From Berberis thunbergii (taxonomy: Eukaryota > Streptophyta > Magnoliopsida > Ranunculales > Berberidaceae), in contig QNQO01000450.1 of assembly GCA_003290165.1 (NCBI GenBank), positions 682,001 through 746,000 of the forward strand: a DNA stretch of 64,000 nt, written 5' to 3'. Shown here piece by piece: positions 23,925 through 34,572 of this stretch (positions within the stretch are counted from its first letter, which is position 1; each line of letters begins with the position of its first letter). The position numbers and the translations under genes are program-made. Under the pieces are notes generated by a model. The model saw nothing but the letters and a program-made list of their open reading frames with translations, ran no database searches and was not told the DNA's origin.

Positions 23925-24680
23925 TTTGTTCTCGATCGAAACCGATTCACAATTTATGGTTATTTTACTAAAGTCACGCAAATCTGAGTTATCTAATAAA
24001 CACAATTTTAATCACTTGAAAATATTTCGAAATGAGAAAGTTACGATTATTTTACTAAAGTCATGCAAATCTGTTCAAAAAATAAATATGTTCGCATTGG
24101 GCAATGCGAGGACCAATGCGAAGTTTCTCTAAATTCTCGCATTAGTCTGGGAGAAGTTTCACCCAATCCTCACATTGCCCAATGCGAATCGACTTTTTTT
24201 GGACAAATTTGCATGACTTTAGTAAAATGGTCATAACTTTCTAATTTCAAAACATATTCGATAACTCAGAGTACTGCAATTTTTGTGTTTTGATGAGCTT
24301 GAGAATCAATCTCGATCGAGCACATAAGTTGGTCGAAAGTCAGGGACATTATTTCATTTTCATTGCGAAACAGATTTTCACGACTTTAGTAAAATGAGCA
24401 TAACTTGCTCATTGCACAACATTTTCAAGTGATTTAAACTGTGTTTATTAGATAACTCATAGTACAACAATTTTTGTGTTTTGATGAACTTGAGAATTGG
24501 TCTTGATCGAGCATATAAGTTGGCCGAAAGTCAGGGACACTATTTTGTTTTCATTACGATACAGATTTGCGCGACTTTAGTAAAATGACAATAAGTTACT
24601 CATTTCAAAACACTTTCAAGTGATTCAAGTTTTTTTTTATTAGATAACTCATAGTACTACATTTTTGTGTTTTGGCTATT
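23925..24680. repeat. Inverted plus tandem repeat block upstream of the TGA gene
   Basis: The motif 'gactttagtaaaatg' recurs at 24215, 24382 and 24573 in direct orientation (spacing 167 and 191 bp). It occurs inverted at about 23960 and 24050 ('ttttactaaagtca'). The two orientations meet around 24090-24190, where 'cgcattgggcaatgcgagga' is mirrored by 'tcctcacattgcccaatgcg'. This gives hairpin arms of roughly 100 bp around a short loop. No ORF of note and no clean terminal duplication were seen. It may be a foldback element or a local satellite. Confidence 0.72.
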
Positions 24681-24730
24681 ACGTAGAATCATAAACACCC
24701 ACATAAAAAAAATTAATTAATTTTAAATTT

Positions 24731-24732
<2 letters not shown>

Positions 24733-24774
<42 letters not shown>
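24733..24774. repeat. (AT)n microsatellite
   Basis: About 21 uninterrupted AT dinucleotides lie in an already AT-rich flank. No other feature is associated. Confidence 0.95.
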
Positions 24775-24777
<3 letters not shown>

Positions 24778-24779
24778 CA

Positions 24780-26870
24780 ATATATATGGATATATCACAA
24801 ATAATGATTCATATTGTCTTCTAGTTTTAAAATGCAAAATCGGATATTTTAAGTACAACTTTGGATTTGAGGACAATGATACAGTATAAATATGTTAATT
24901 TACAAAAGCAAAGCTAGTCATTTTTTGTTAACCCCCTTCAAATGGCGTGTTAGTTACTTTTCTTTACTTTTTACTCTTTCCTCTTTTCTTCATGGACTCC
25001 TTCCCCCTTCTATAGCCTAATAATCTTCATCGTGCAGCTTTGTCCTCGCATATTCATTTTAATTGTAGGCATTGTTGTTTGTTAATTTAAAACTAAACCG
25101 AGCAATCAAAGTAAATTTCGTAAAGCTTTCAACATGTGACAACATACTGGTAAGTTAATTGAGATATTTGTACAATTTGTCTATTATATTTGATTGTATC
25201 TAAAAGATCTATGCCAATCGGCCACTCCATTTTCACCCTATAACTACTTTTTTTTCTTTGTGTATATACATAACTTATGTAATGCTTTATAAGGTTAGTT
25301 GAAAAATGAAAATATAAGAATCAATAAACCTTTGTCATTGGTAGGTCTTGATAAGGATGTTTACTAATAAATTAAGACAAGATAATGCAATTATCAACAA
25401 TGACTACTTTTTCTCATTAATCTAGTGTAAGAAAAAATTTAATAAAGAGAATAAAAATATGTTGATGAAAATTACAATTATACTTTATTTTATAAGTTAC
25501 TTTTTAAAGCATATCGATTTAAGAAATGACACGTGTCCTCGTACAAATCATCTATTGGCCAATAATATCTACATTGATGCATCTTTATTATATATATATA
25601 TAATTTCCCACCTTAACTACAACTAATTTTGTATGTGAACACCATTAATTATAGTGAACTTTGGGAAAAAATTATTCAACCTAGATTAGGATAACAAAAT
25701 AGATAACTAGCATTAGGTCAGAATGAGAATATTTTAACAGAATGCAACATTATAAAGTAGATTGCAATTTGGTCCCAACAAAGGTTAAAGAATCACTTCC
25801 TCTCAATAAATATTGGTAAAGATACCACCCATACCCACCTCCACCACCAGAAAAAGCCCAAACAGGAACTCAACTTTTTTTTTCTTCTTTTATGGGGTCT
25901 GGATTCTTTATCCCCTTTGAGGGGAGATAATGGCATAATCTTTCCCAACTCTTACGAGTCACCTAAAGTGGGTTTTCTTACAATACAATAAGCTAATAGA
26001 AACACTGTTGTAAAAGATGATGACCACAAGTGAAGTGCAATATAAAGTAGAGAAAATTTTAACAATCCAATAAAATAGCACTAAGTGGATGCAACTAGAT
26101 CCATGAAAAATGAATATTTTAAAAGTCTTGGTGCCAATGATGTGGTGGAAAGTCTATCCAATTATATGGTTTGTCTATTTGTTGGCAATATATATATATA
26201 TATATTTTTTTGGTGGGTTTTCATGTAAGATATGGACACTGATGTCATAACACTTGCATAATTGTGTATTATTTTGACCTCATTGGGTTGAACAAAAATT
26301 CTAAATGGCAAGCAACGGGGCGAGGAAATCAGTGAAGGAAAGAGTGTGGCAGCTCATTTTCTCGAGATGTGCAAATCTCAAGAGGGGTGAGCGTTTAAAC
26401 CCCTCCCCTAGCTGGTTTCCTCGCCCCTTTTCTCCACAAGAAAGGTTCTTTGGTTTATGGATGAATGTATAATTTGATTGGCCCACAAATTGTCTAATCA
26501 CTTATGGTGGGGTGCTTTTGTGGAAAGCCAACTCATTTTGGATTGTACTTTAGGCATAGCACTTTATCGAGAAGAAGAAGTAAGAAAAAAAAGGCTTCGA
26601 GTGTGCTCAAATGTGTAAGCCGCTTTCATTTGTTGTCAATTAATTTTACGTCACACAATTCACAAATTATAAAGTATATTATAGACATGTCATCAAGGAC
26701 AAAGAGTGCATACAATGTTTATTCAATTTGGATTGATAGCACACTATACTCAAGTCACACTGTGTGAAAAGATAATGTAAGAAGTAAAGATATATATAAA
26801 AATGTATCGACTGGAAATAATGAAAGTGTCCACTATCCGAGATTAGAAAGAAAAATGGTTAACTAAGGGG
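24780..26870. other. AT-rich intergenic stretch
   Basis: No gene, LTR or terminal repeat was recognised. Short (TA)n runs occur near 25597 and 26190. A weak inverted pair 'ggggcgaggaaa' / 'tttcctcgcccc' lies at about 26317 and 26408. Confidence 0.5.
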
Positions 26871-26977
26871 TGTGTTTGGTTGCATGGAATCCTATATCAT
26901 GGAAATTCATGAGGGAACCCCTACATTTTAGGCTAAATTGATGTATCACTCCACATTCACCATTTGGTTTTGTGATC

Positions 26978-27076
26978 AATGGTGGGAATGAAAGTCTCAT
27001 TAACATGGGAATCACATGCCTTGGGAAGATCAAGGAGTGGGATTCTCATGTTCAAAGGACTTTCATTCCCACCATT
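26978..27076. repeat. Foldback with perfect 19-bp arms
   Basis: AATGGTGGGAATGAAAGTC (26978-26996) is perfectly mirrored by GACTTTCATTCCCACCATT (27058-27076). The loop holds a second, weaker mirrored pair (catgggaatcacatg / gggattctcatg). About 100 bp to the left, 'ggggtgtgtttggttgcatgg' (from about 26872) resembles the outer end of common plant hAT/PIF-type MITEs, but no matching right terminus was found. The long plus-strand frame over this block (26979-27467) is not considered a gene. Confidence 0.6.
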
Positions 27077-27929
27077 AATCGAGAAAACCCCATTAGTGTC
27101 CCACTTCCATAGTCCATACACCCTCGTTTTTCTTCAAGGACTTGAATTAACAAATTTGCCCCTTCATCACTTCAAAGTCATTGAAATGTTATGGAAAATC
27201 ATATTCCACCATCCTTCACTCTCCCCACCCTCAACAAAACAACTAACCACCCCAACAGGCAATGAACAAACACTAAAAGAGAAAGAAAAAATAGGTTTCT
27301 TGAAGACTCCACCATTACTTGTAGAAAAGAGTAAGTCTTCCCTTGTAAGGTCTAGTTGGATGCCCAGGGATCCAACCCTCCCCTCCCATTCTCATCATAC
27401 CTCGCTTGGGATGACTCTCCACCAAAAGCTATACTGCTACCAAGAAGCACTTCCTTCACCTTCTTAAAGTTGTGCAGTCCAAAGCAATGTTAACAATACA
27501 TTACTTATGCTACTGTTAACAAACACTATTTACGAGTCCTGCTCAAACAAAACCATCAGTAATAATCCACCTTGATGTTTGATCTACAAAACCATCACCA
27601 ACAATGCATCTTGAGATATTTAAGTAATTAAACCCGAGGATGCCAACATGGATTGCAAAGTTATGAGCATCTTCTTCATTGTTGTGGAGAAGGCTATATG
27701 AATGGAGGGTTACACTCATCGACAACTTGACCCGGAGAGTGGGTAAAGGAGATGAAGGAAAGGGATGTAGTTGAAGATTCAGACTCTGCTCAAAATTGGC
27801 CAGCTCTAAAAACTCTAATGCACTGTGATTTTTCATAATCCATCGGTGCCAGCGGGAATAGAAAGACCTATGAAGCAAGAGTTGAATACCTGTTTCAAGG
27901 TATATAATGACAGAGGATGCAAGAGTTTG

Positions 27930-28215
27930 GTGCACAGAGCCGAATGAGAAGTTTTCGGTAAGTTCAGCCTATAAACTTTGTCGAAGCAAGACATCAAAAG
28001 TTGAGGTTTATAAGAAGATATGGCACAAATTCATCCCAATAAAATTTTGGCTTTTTCATGTATATGATTAAAGGGCTGGAGTAGATTCACATGTGCAAAA
28101 GTGTACCGTGAAGCTTGCATCAAGATGTCCATGTTATACTTCTCACAAGACTGAATCGTTTCATCACATCCATAGTTGGCAAGCTTGCTATACATATTGA
28201 ACATATTAGACATTT
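27930..28215 (+). pseudogene. LINE (non-LTR) reverse-transcriptase zinc-binding fragment
   Basis: The plus-strand reading gives 'EKFSVSSAYKLCR' followed by 'YKKIWHKFIPIKFWLF'. After a stop it continues 'TVKLASRCPCYTSHKTESFHH'. This order (W/F-S-V-x-S-A-Y, then I-W-x-x-x-x-P-x-K-x-x-F, then C-P-C...E-S-x-x-H) is that of the zf-RVT domain found after the reverse transcriptase of plant LINEs. Only this part is present, with stops. A minus-strand relative occurs at 53262-53711. Confidence 0.65.
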
Positions 28216-29022
28216 AACGAGCATTATTTCCAACTTCATTGTCTGGTTCAAGAGACTTCTAAGGCACACAATCGGGCACATAGTTTAGAGCAACAACTAG
28301 TGTCTTGCAACAACATATCACATCACATATACAATCACGAGAACTTCAAATTATGAACTTTAACAACGAAAGAACAAACAAACATCAGAATATCAAATAT
28401 TAAACAACACTATTCAACATTAAATACAACAATAAAAAAAATCAAGAAACTGAACATCGTGGCTTAAGGGTTTAGTCAATAACCATTATGTTCAACTATT
28501 ATTCACTTAAATCAATAGAAACTGAAGTTTTTTTTTGAAAGGCTCCCCGCCCCTTCGAGTTTGTATAGATATTAAAGCATAAATTATCATTTGCATTACT
28601 AACTTTGCAAAAGGAAAAATGTGCAAACGATCCATACTTCGTAACCAATTAGTAAAAGCAAAAATTCACAAACCTGAGAGTTTGCTCGGAACGATAGACA
28701 TATTAGCGATGTTGGGGGGACATCAATTTTTTCCTTCTTTAACCTCTTTATGTTGAGAAATAATGGGCAGCTTCAGACTAGTACCGTCAGACATACTCAC
28801 TTCCATTTCTGAAAACTTAACAGCTGCCATGGCTGGAATGATAATCTTATTGGCCATAGAAATCTACATAAAAACACAAATTGAATTAGCAACACAAAGC
28901 CAATGGTGGAAAATCAATCCCTATTTAGATATCATTTTCTGCGGAGATTAATTTATTTTATTTCTTCATTTTTAGAGACTCTGCTCTGTTCAGTTTTTAA
29001 TTGAAGTTTGTTCACTTTCTCT

Positions 29023-31390
29023 ATGGCTTGCCAAAATCAACTCGATGATGAGCTTCTTGCTAGGGGCTTCAAGTTCTTTGAAGAGAGGTCGACCTCTGAA
29101 TCGAGCCTGGCTAAGATTCAGAAGACATATGGGGTCCCTGAAGACCTGAAATTCTTCACACTGGGTGCTGATCAGATGTTAATGTTTTCTCCGAAAGGAT
29201 TTGTCTGTTTGCACCGTGGCATGCTTCAGACGGGTGTCTATTTTCCTGTGATTGATAAGATCTAGAGCTTTCTGAAATTTCTTGGTATTTCCCCTGCCCA
29301 GTTGGTACCGAATGGGTACAGGACTGTCCTCGCCATATTGATCAAAGCAAATGATGCTGGTGTCTGAGTGACTCTGAGGGTGATCAAGTTATTAACTTCT
29401 CCTCGACTAAACAAGCATGTTGTGTGTGAGATGAAGTTGTCGGCTTGCTACGAAAAATTTTCGGATGACTTCAAATTATGGCAGAAACATTGTTTCCTTG
29501 CTCCTTCAGATCCGAAGTATTCCGAGTTCAATGGTCGCCTGCTTGAGTGAGAGTTCAGGCAACTTCGTTAGTATAATTTTGTACTTTGATTCCATTGTGT
29601 TGATTGTATCCCTATCATTACGTGTGTTCGCTGTAAGGAGATTTCCCACTACTTCTCTTTCCTCTGAGGAGGAAGCTGCTGTGAAGGCATTTCGTGACAT
29701 GCCTCGAATGAGAGGGGAGGATGTTATCTGCACTTCCAATTTTATTCGCAGTGGGTTATGGGCCCATTGGCATGTGGATCCCACTCTCTTCAAAGTGTCA
29801 AAGGTTTAGTCTGAAGGTGGGGCTCCTTAGAAGAGGAACAGTAGTATCCGCAACCTATCTGACCTATCTGCCGAGGTGGAGGTTGTAGCATCCACAACCC
29901 CCAAGTTAAGGCCCATGTTTCTATTTCTAATTTGGAGAATGACCACTTGTAGCTAACAGCGGTTGATGACACATCGAAACTAAGTACCAAACAGGCGAAA
30001 GCTTTGAATAAGAAGTTGATATTGACTGTTGTAGCGGCTTCTACTGATACTGACCAATCCAGGACTATTTTACTAGAAGATCTGGATAAAGACTTGTCTG
30101 TGGCTCATGAGTTATCTCGTCCTGCTGATGGATCATCCGACAGTTGTTCTAGAGGCGTTGAACCTCCTTTTTGCAGTCGTATTATCCTCCATCCTGCTTT
30201 AGGTTGTATATCGAGATAACCGAGGGTACGATAGACAATTTACTTCCTTTTCTCCCTTCAGATTCTACTGAGTCGGCTTACAATAGAGGGTCGACTACTG
30301 GTGACCAGGGGAAGGTGGTGGATGATGGGGCCAAGTGCGGTGAAGACTGCAAAGGGCGGTGCCTATGTAATTCCGCATCCGGGAAAACTTCATCCAGACG
30401 CTCGAATGAGTCTGTTTGCTTCGGATGTAGTAAAAATGAGCAACCAGGACTAGCACCAAGAGGTTGACATTGATTATGCTTCGAGGAAACATATCAATAG
30501 ACATTATAGTTGGCTGGTGGGTTGCCCTTTAAAGCCAGAGGAGGATACGCTGGGAGGGCGTATGGATAAAGGGTTGAAACATCTTATGTTGGGGATGTCG
30601 CATCTGAGTCAAGTGGTCATCGCTGGGACGGAAGTTGAGGCGACTCATGAGAGGGTGTACACCATGGAGCTTGTCCCTCTAATATTCAGAAGTCGCATTC
30701 TGATGCACTATTTGAGATTGAATCAGTGAGAAAATAGCTTGAAGATAAGAAGCTGGAATATCAGCCGCTGATTGGAAGCCCTTGAGTCTGATTTAGCAAA
30801 GGCGATGTCCACAATGGATAGATCCAGAAAAGATATGAACCAGGTTCGTCGTGGCTTAGATGTTGCGCAGGAATCTGCAGCTAAAGTGCGCTCCGAGTTG
30901 CGATTTCTTACTGAGGAGAATACCAGGAAAGAATCTGAGCGTGCTATCCAAAGACAGTTGTTAGAGGCCGACGTTGAATTCAACGTTCAATAAGCAAGAA
31001 AAGCTGGGAAGCATCTCCTCCTAGTGCAGAATGAACTTAGTGCAGTTAAAGACAACTTGAATATTGAACAGGAGCTGCTGGAGTGTGAGCTTGCTCAAGC
31101 AAAGGCGCGAAAGGAAGAGCTACTCAAGGCGCAGGGCACATTTGAATTCTTCATTATCGTGCATGGGAGGTTGGATGCTGGCATTGATGAAGGATGAGAA
31201 TCCGGACTGGGACCTTTCTTACTACAGGAAGGTGTCCTTTGCGGTTTTCTCAGAGATCTCCGAGTTGTCAAAGGAAGAGGGTGATCTAGATCATGGTGTT
31301 CAAGCTGAGGCGCGCACGGACGCAACTCCTGATTCTTCTCTTGTTAAACTCAATTCCCTTATATTTGTACCTTCTCCTGATGAGGAGTAA
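29023..31390 (+). pseudogene. Antisense extra ORF (aORF) of the second Tat-like element
   Basis: It starts MACQNQLDDELL and has 'SPKGFVCLHRGMLQTGVYFP' near residue 70, then 'FLGISPAQLVPNGYR' after a stop. Together these form the gypsy-type transposon domain also seen at 4179-5956. Later frames include a serine-rich middle (about 30004-30470) and a long coiled-coil-like region (about 30770-31150: 'ALESDLAKAMSTMDRSRKD', 'LRFLTEENTRKESERA'). An acidic end closes at about 31390. Several stops and shifts break it. The coiled coil is better preserved than in the first copy. Confidence 0.7.
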
Positions 31391-32990
31391 ATTTTGTACA
31401 TTTGTATCTTCGGTTTAGACTGTTAATGAAAATAGATTTCTTTCGAGTAATTTTCGCGCGTAGTAGAGTGTCGCTTGGATAGTGGGCCGAGTTGGTAGGC
31501 TCATATAAGAAAAAACTAGGTCTTGGCACAGGATCATGGTGCCATGTGTATGGCGTAGATTGCGAGACGGTAGAGTATCGGTTACTACGTCTCATAATGG
31601 GGTTGTGTGCAGCGTCATTAATTAATTGAATGTGGATCTATCTCGTTTTCCATACGGTATTCAATGTTGGTATTTAATGTTGATGTGGTCGTTTGGTGAG
31701 CCACTACGTCTATATAATGGCGTTTATTCACTGCTGTAGGTATTATCTTCTGTAAAGTGAACTCTTCAGATGCTTTTAATCAAAGAATATGCTTTGAGTT
31801 TTTCCAAAGGCTTATAGAACGCTTCCATTCTTCGAGTCTCCAAAAGTTTTGACATTTGCAGCGATGAGTCTTGAGAAGACTTGCTATATGTGTGGTCACC
31901 CGCTTTGGGTGAGCATCTAATTGGTTCATTGAAACTTTGTAATTTATTATCGTATTGCGAAGAAAAAGTACAGACTTCCTCTCAAGGGACGAGTCAGTAT
32001 TTTATGTGTTGGTACCCCGTTGGTTCTTCGAATCACATAATTTCTGAGATAACACCAGCAACCAACTTTGGAGCGGTTGTTTTCCTCCTTCATCAGCTAG
32101 CCTTGACACATTGCGCTGCATTGAAACTCGAAGGTGCGGGGCGGAGTGCAGTTGGACATGGCTTGTCGGAGTGGGCCATTTACTCCTAGACCCCCCTCTC
32201 ATCCCTCAACAAGTGGGTGCAGTCGATCCGTTTCAATGTGATTCTTGTCCATAGCTCGGCTGATTGGGCGGCTCAAGCGTGTGAGTTGGCTGTAGCTTCG
32301 GCCGACGTGTTGTGAGGCCTCGGATTGCTAATTTTGTACCACCTTAGGTCATCCTTGCAAGGTGGGTCTAACAGAGTATTGAATCAAGTGTGTTCTTTCA
32401 TACTTCTTTTTGTACATTTGCTATTGCTCGTAAATCATCGTCTCCAGAGAAATCGCATAGCGAAATTCCTAATGGGTACCATAGTCTACCTTAGGTACCT
32501 TTGCTGTCACTTCTGAGTCCTCTTTTAAAATCGGATTGTTTAAGCGAATCTTTACTGCGATGTGGATTTGGATGTTTGTAGTTTGTAATCTTTTGTACCC
32601 ACCACCTAGACAAACGTTGTAACATCTTTCCAATAATCAATAGAGTGTGTTTGTGTAATTCTCTTTTATTTCTCAATGAGTTCATATCACATAATTTTTT
32701 AAGAATTAAACCTCTAAACTGACTACTGAAAGAAAGCTAAACAATTGGATAGATTGACTCTTGGCGGAAAGAGATTGATCCATCCTTGAAGTAAATTCTT
32801 ATGGCTCTTGCTTGGATCGTAAGTACCTTCGGCGAATTGTCAAGTTTCGTTGACGCCATTGAGGTTACTAAAGAGTAAACTTTGTGTGGGAGGGTCCTTC
32901 CGCACCTGCTGACAATTGTGGGATTGTGTTCCTGTTTGAGATGACTTCTCCGCTTGGCCAGTCGTCCCATTGGGGTAAAGGATGAACCGC
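31391..32990. other. Unassigned DNA between aORF and protease of the second Tat-like element
   Basis: In an intact relative this place holds the 3' tandem array and RT-RNase H-integrase. None of these motifs is visible. A TATAAT-like 'ctatataatggc' occurs at about 31711. Short open frames here resemble no family I know. It probably represents rearranged or deleted element DNA. Confidence 0.45.
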
Positions 32991-32999
32991 ACCTTTAAT

Positions 33000-33600
33000 G
33001 TTGGACTGTCATCCGTCGCTAAGTTGAGCCACTGCTATTGGGTCTTTGTCCCCATTTGGGAGGAACGACTCCTCCCCAGTTTCTATGTCTGGCTTCTGAT
33101 CAACTTTTTCTGCAGGCTCGAGTTGTATATGAGAATAATCTATCTACTTTAGCGCGACACAGTGGAAACCCTGTGTCGTTGGTTGGTCTCCGCAAATTGT
33201 TCCCTCTGAGTGGTTGACGGTATACATGGCACACTGATGAAGGGTGGAGATCACTACTTCCATCTGGTGAAGCCAAGGCCTCCCCAAGATGAGGTTACAT
33301 GTAGATGATGTGTCTACCACCATGAAATCCTAGTATAGGACCTCCCTTAGTTGTGGCTCCCCTGCCACCACTGGTAGCTTTATCTTCCCGATGAGGAAGC
33401 ATTTTTCTCTTCTAAACCGAATCAGTGGGTAGCCGAAGGGTGTTAAGCTCTCTTCCTTGAGGTCCGTGCTGCGAAATGCACTGTAGAATAGGACATGGAG
33501 GGAGCTTCCCGTGTCTACCAGGGCCTTCTTTACTTCCCACCTCACAATAGAGACCGAAATGACAAGAGCGTCATTGTGCGGTGCACGAGCGCCTTCGAGT
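33000..33600 (-). pseudogene. Ty3/gypsy aspartic protease fragment
   Basis: The minus-strand frame at 33545-33330 reads 'WEVKKALVDTGSSLHVLF', with an intact DTGSS active site, then 'LREVLY-stop'. It continues as 'VVDTSSTCNLILGRPWLHQM' and 'ISTLHQCAMYTVNHSEGTI' to about 33120. These are the standard Tat/gypsy protease and post-protease motifs, homologous to 10700-10230 in the first element. The upstream part is separated from its gag (43775-44240) by the 10.1-kb Athila-like insertion. Confidence 0.8.
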
Positions 33601-33666
33601 CCTTATCTGTGAAAGTCAAAGCCAGGATTGGGCTATGTGCTCACAAGTAATACACGTGTCAGTCCT

Positions 33667-34506
33667 TGTTGCGGGTTTAACCGGCCTAAATAAACATGCT
33701 AATTTGACCCACATGTAATAACCACAAGTGCACGGTGTCTAACTGATAGACAACGGCAAGTACTGGTCGATCCCACGAGGAAGGTGGATTAAATTGAATT
33801 TAATAATTTAATTAAACTAATTTGGAGAAAATGGGGGTTACAAAGTTTAAGAATCCGAGTTAAACAAAAGTAATAAAAATAACAATAAATAAAAGAAAAG
33901 AGTTGGAGGGAAACCACAATTTGCAAAATATTTTTGAAGCTCCTAAAATTATATTCAATTGTTCTTATTATTCCAATTTCAAATAAATTACTCTAGCAAT
34001 GTATAAACTCCTAGCATTAATTGTCTTTTTAGGGCACAATTAATCACAAGTTTAATTATTCAATTAAAATATGCTTGATTTATAACATAATATTTTTCTA
34101 ACAACCTAAGATGCATGACATATTAGGTGAAAGTAAAATATTATAAATCACGAATCAATTAATATTAATCATGGAATAATAAAGTAAAATGAAATTAATT
34201 CTAGAGTTTGAGACTTAATTCACTGTGGTGTTACAGAGTATTCAGCAGGGTGTAAACAAGAACAAGTCCAGTGTGTCTCAGCAGATCCCAGTGGGTGCAA
34301 ATAGTTTTGATCTTTCTCAGCCGAGGTGCTCTCAGCAAGGTCCACTGGGTGCCAATAGCGTCAACTTGGTTTAAGTCTCTGTGGTGGTGCGTGGTGCAGC
34401 TGGTGACGATGGTTGAAGATGAAGTAAAACAGGGTTGGCACGCCCCTATTTTGGTGGAGTTAATAAAAATAGATAAAATACACATTCAACATGCACTCTT
34501 ACAACA
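33667..34506 (-). repeat. 3' LTR of the Athila-like element (shortened)
   Basis: It begins TGTTGCGGGTTTAACC on the plus strand and matches 42379 onward for about 790 bp, up to 'gggttgg..cagtggagt'. It then lacks the roughly 550-600 bp that the other LTR has at 43170-43769 and ends ...CTCTTACAACA before 'aaaggtgggctgcctccca'. Read on the minus strand, the lost part is the U3 (promoter) end. The exact outer edge on this side is therefore less certain than the TSD side. Confidence 0.75.
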
Positions 34507-34572
34507 AAAGGTGGGCTGCCTCCCAATAGCGCTTGGTTTAACGTCATCAGCTCGACAAAACCCATAAGATCC

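Larger units (their letters stand above)
29023..33661 (-). mobile_element. Second Tat/Retand-like element, left portion (interrupted)
   Basis: This element has the same architecture as 3255-11595: antisense ORF (29023-31390, +) followed by protease (about 33000-33600, -). It is cut at 33661-33666 by the Athila-like insertion and resumes at 43775 with its gag C-terminus. RT, RNase H and integrase are missing between 31.4 and 33.0 kb, so a large internal deletion or rearrangement is inferred. Its LTRs were not identified; they should lie left of 29 kb and right of 44.2 kb and appear lost or too diverged to see. Confidence 0.7.

Noticed and set aside
26979..27467. A 162-codon plus-strand frame.
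   Set aside because: It begins inside a foldback repeat, has no recognisable domain and shows no conserved motif.
29506..30504. Minus-strand frames over the second antisense ORF.
   Set aside because: They are shadows of the plus-strand aORF; the plus strand carries the recognisable domain.
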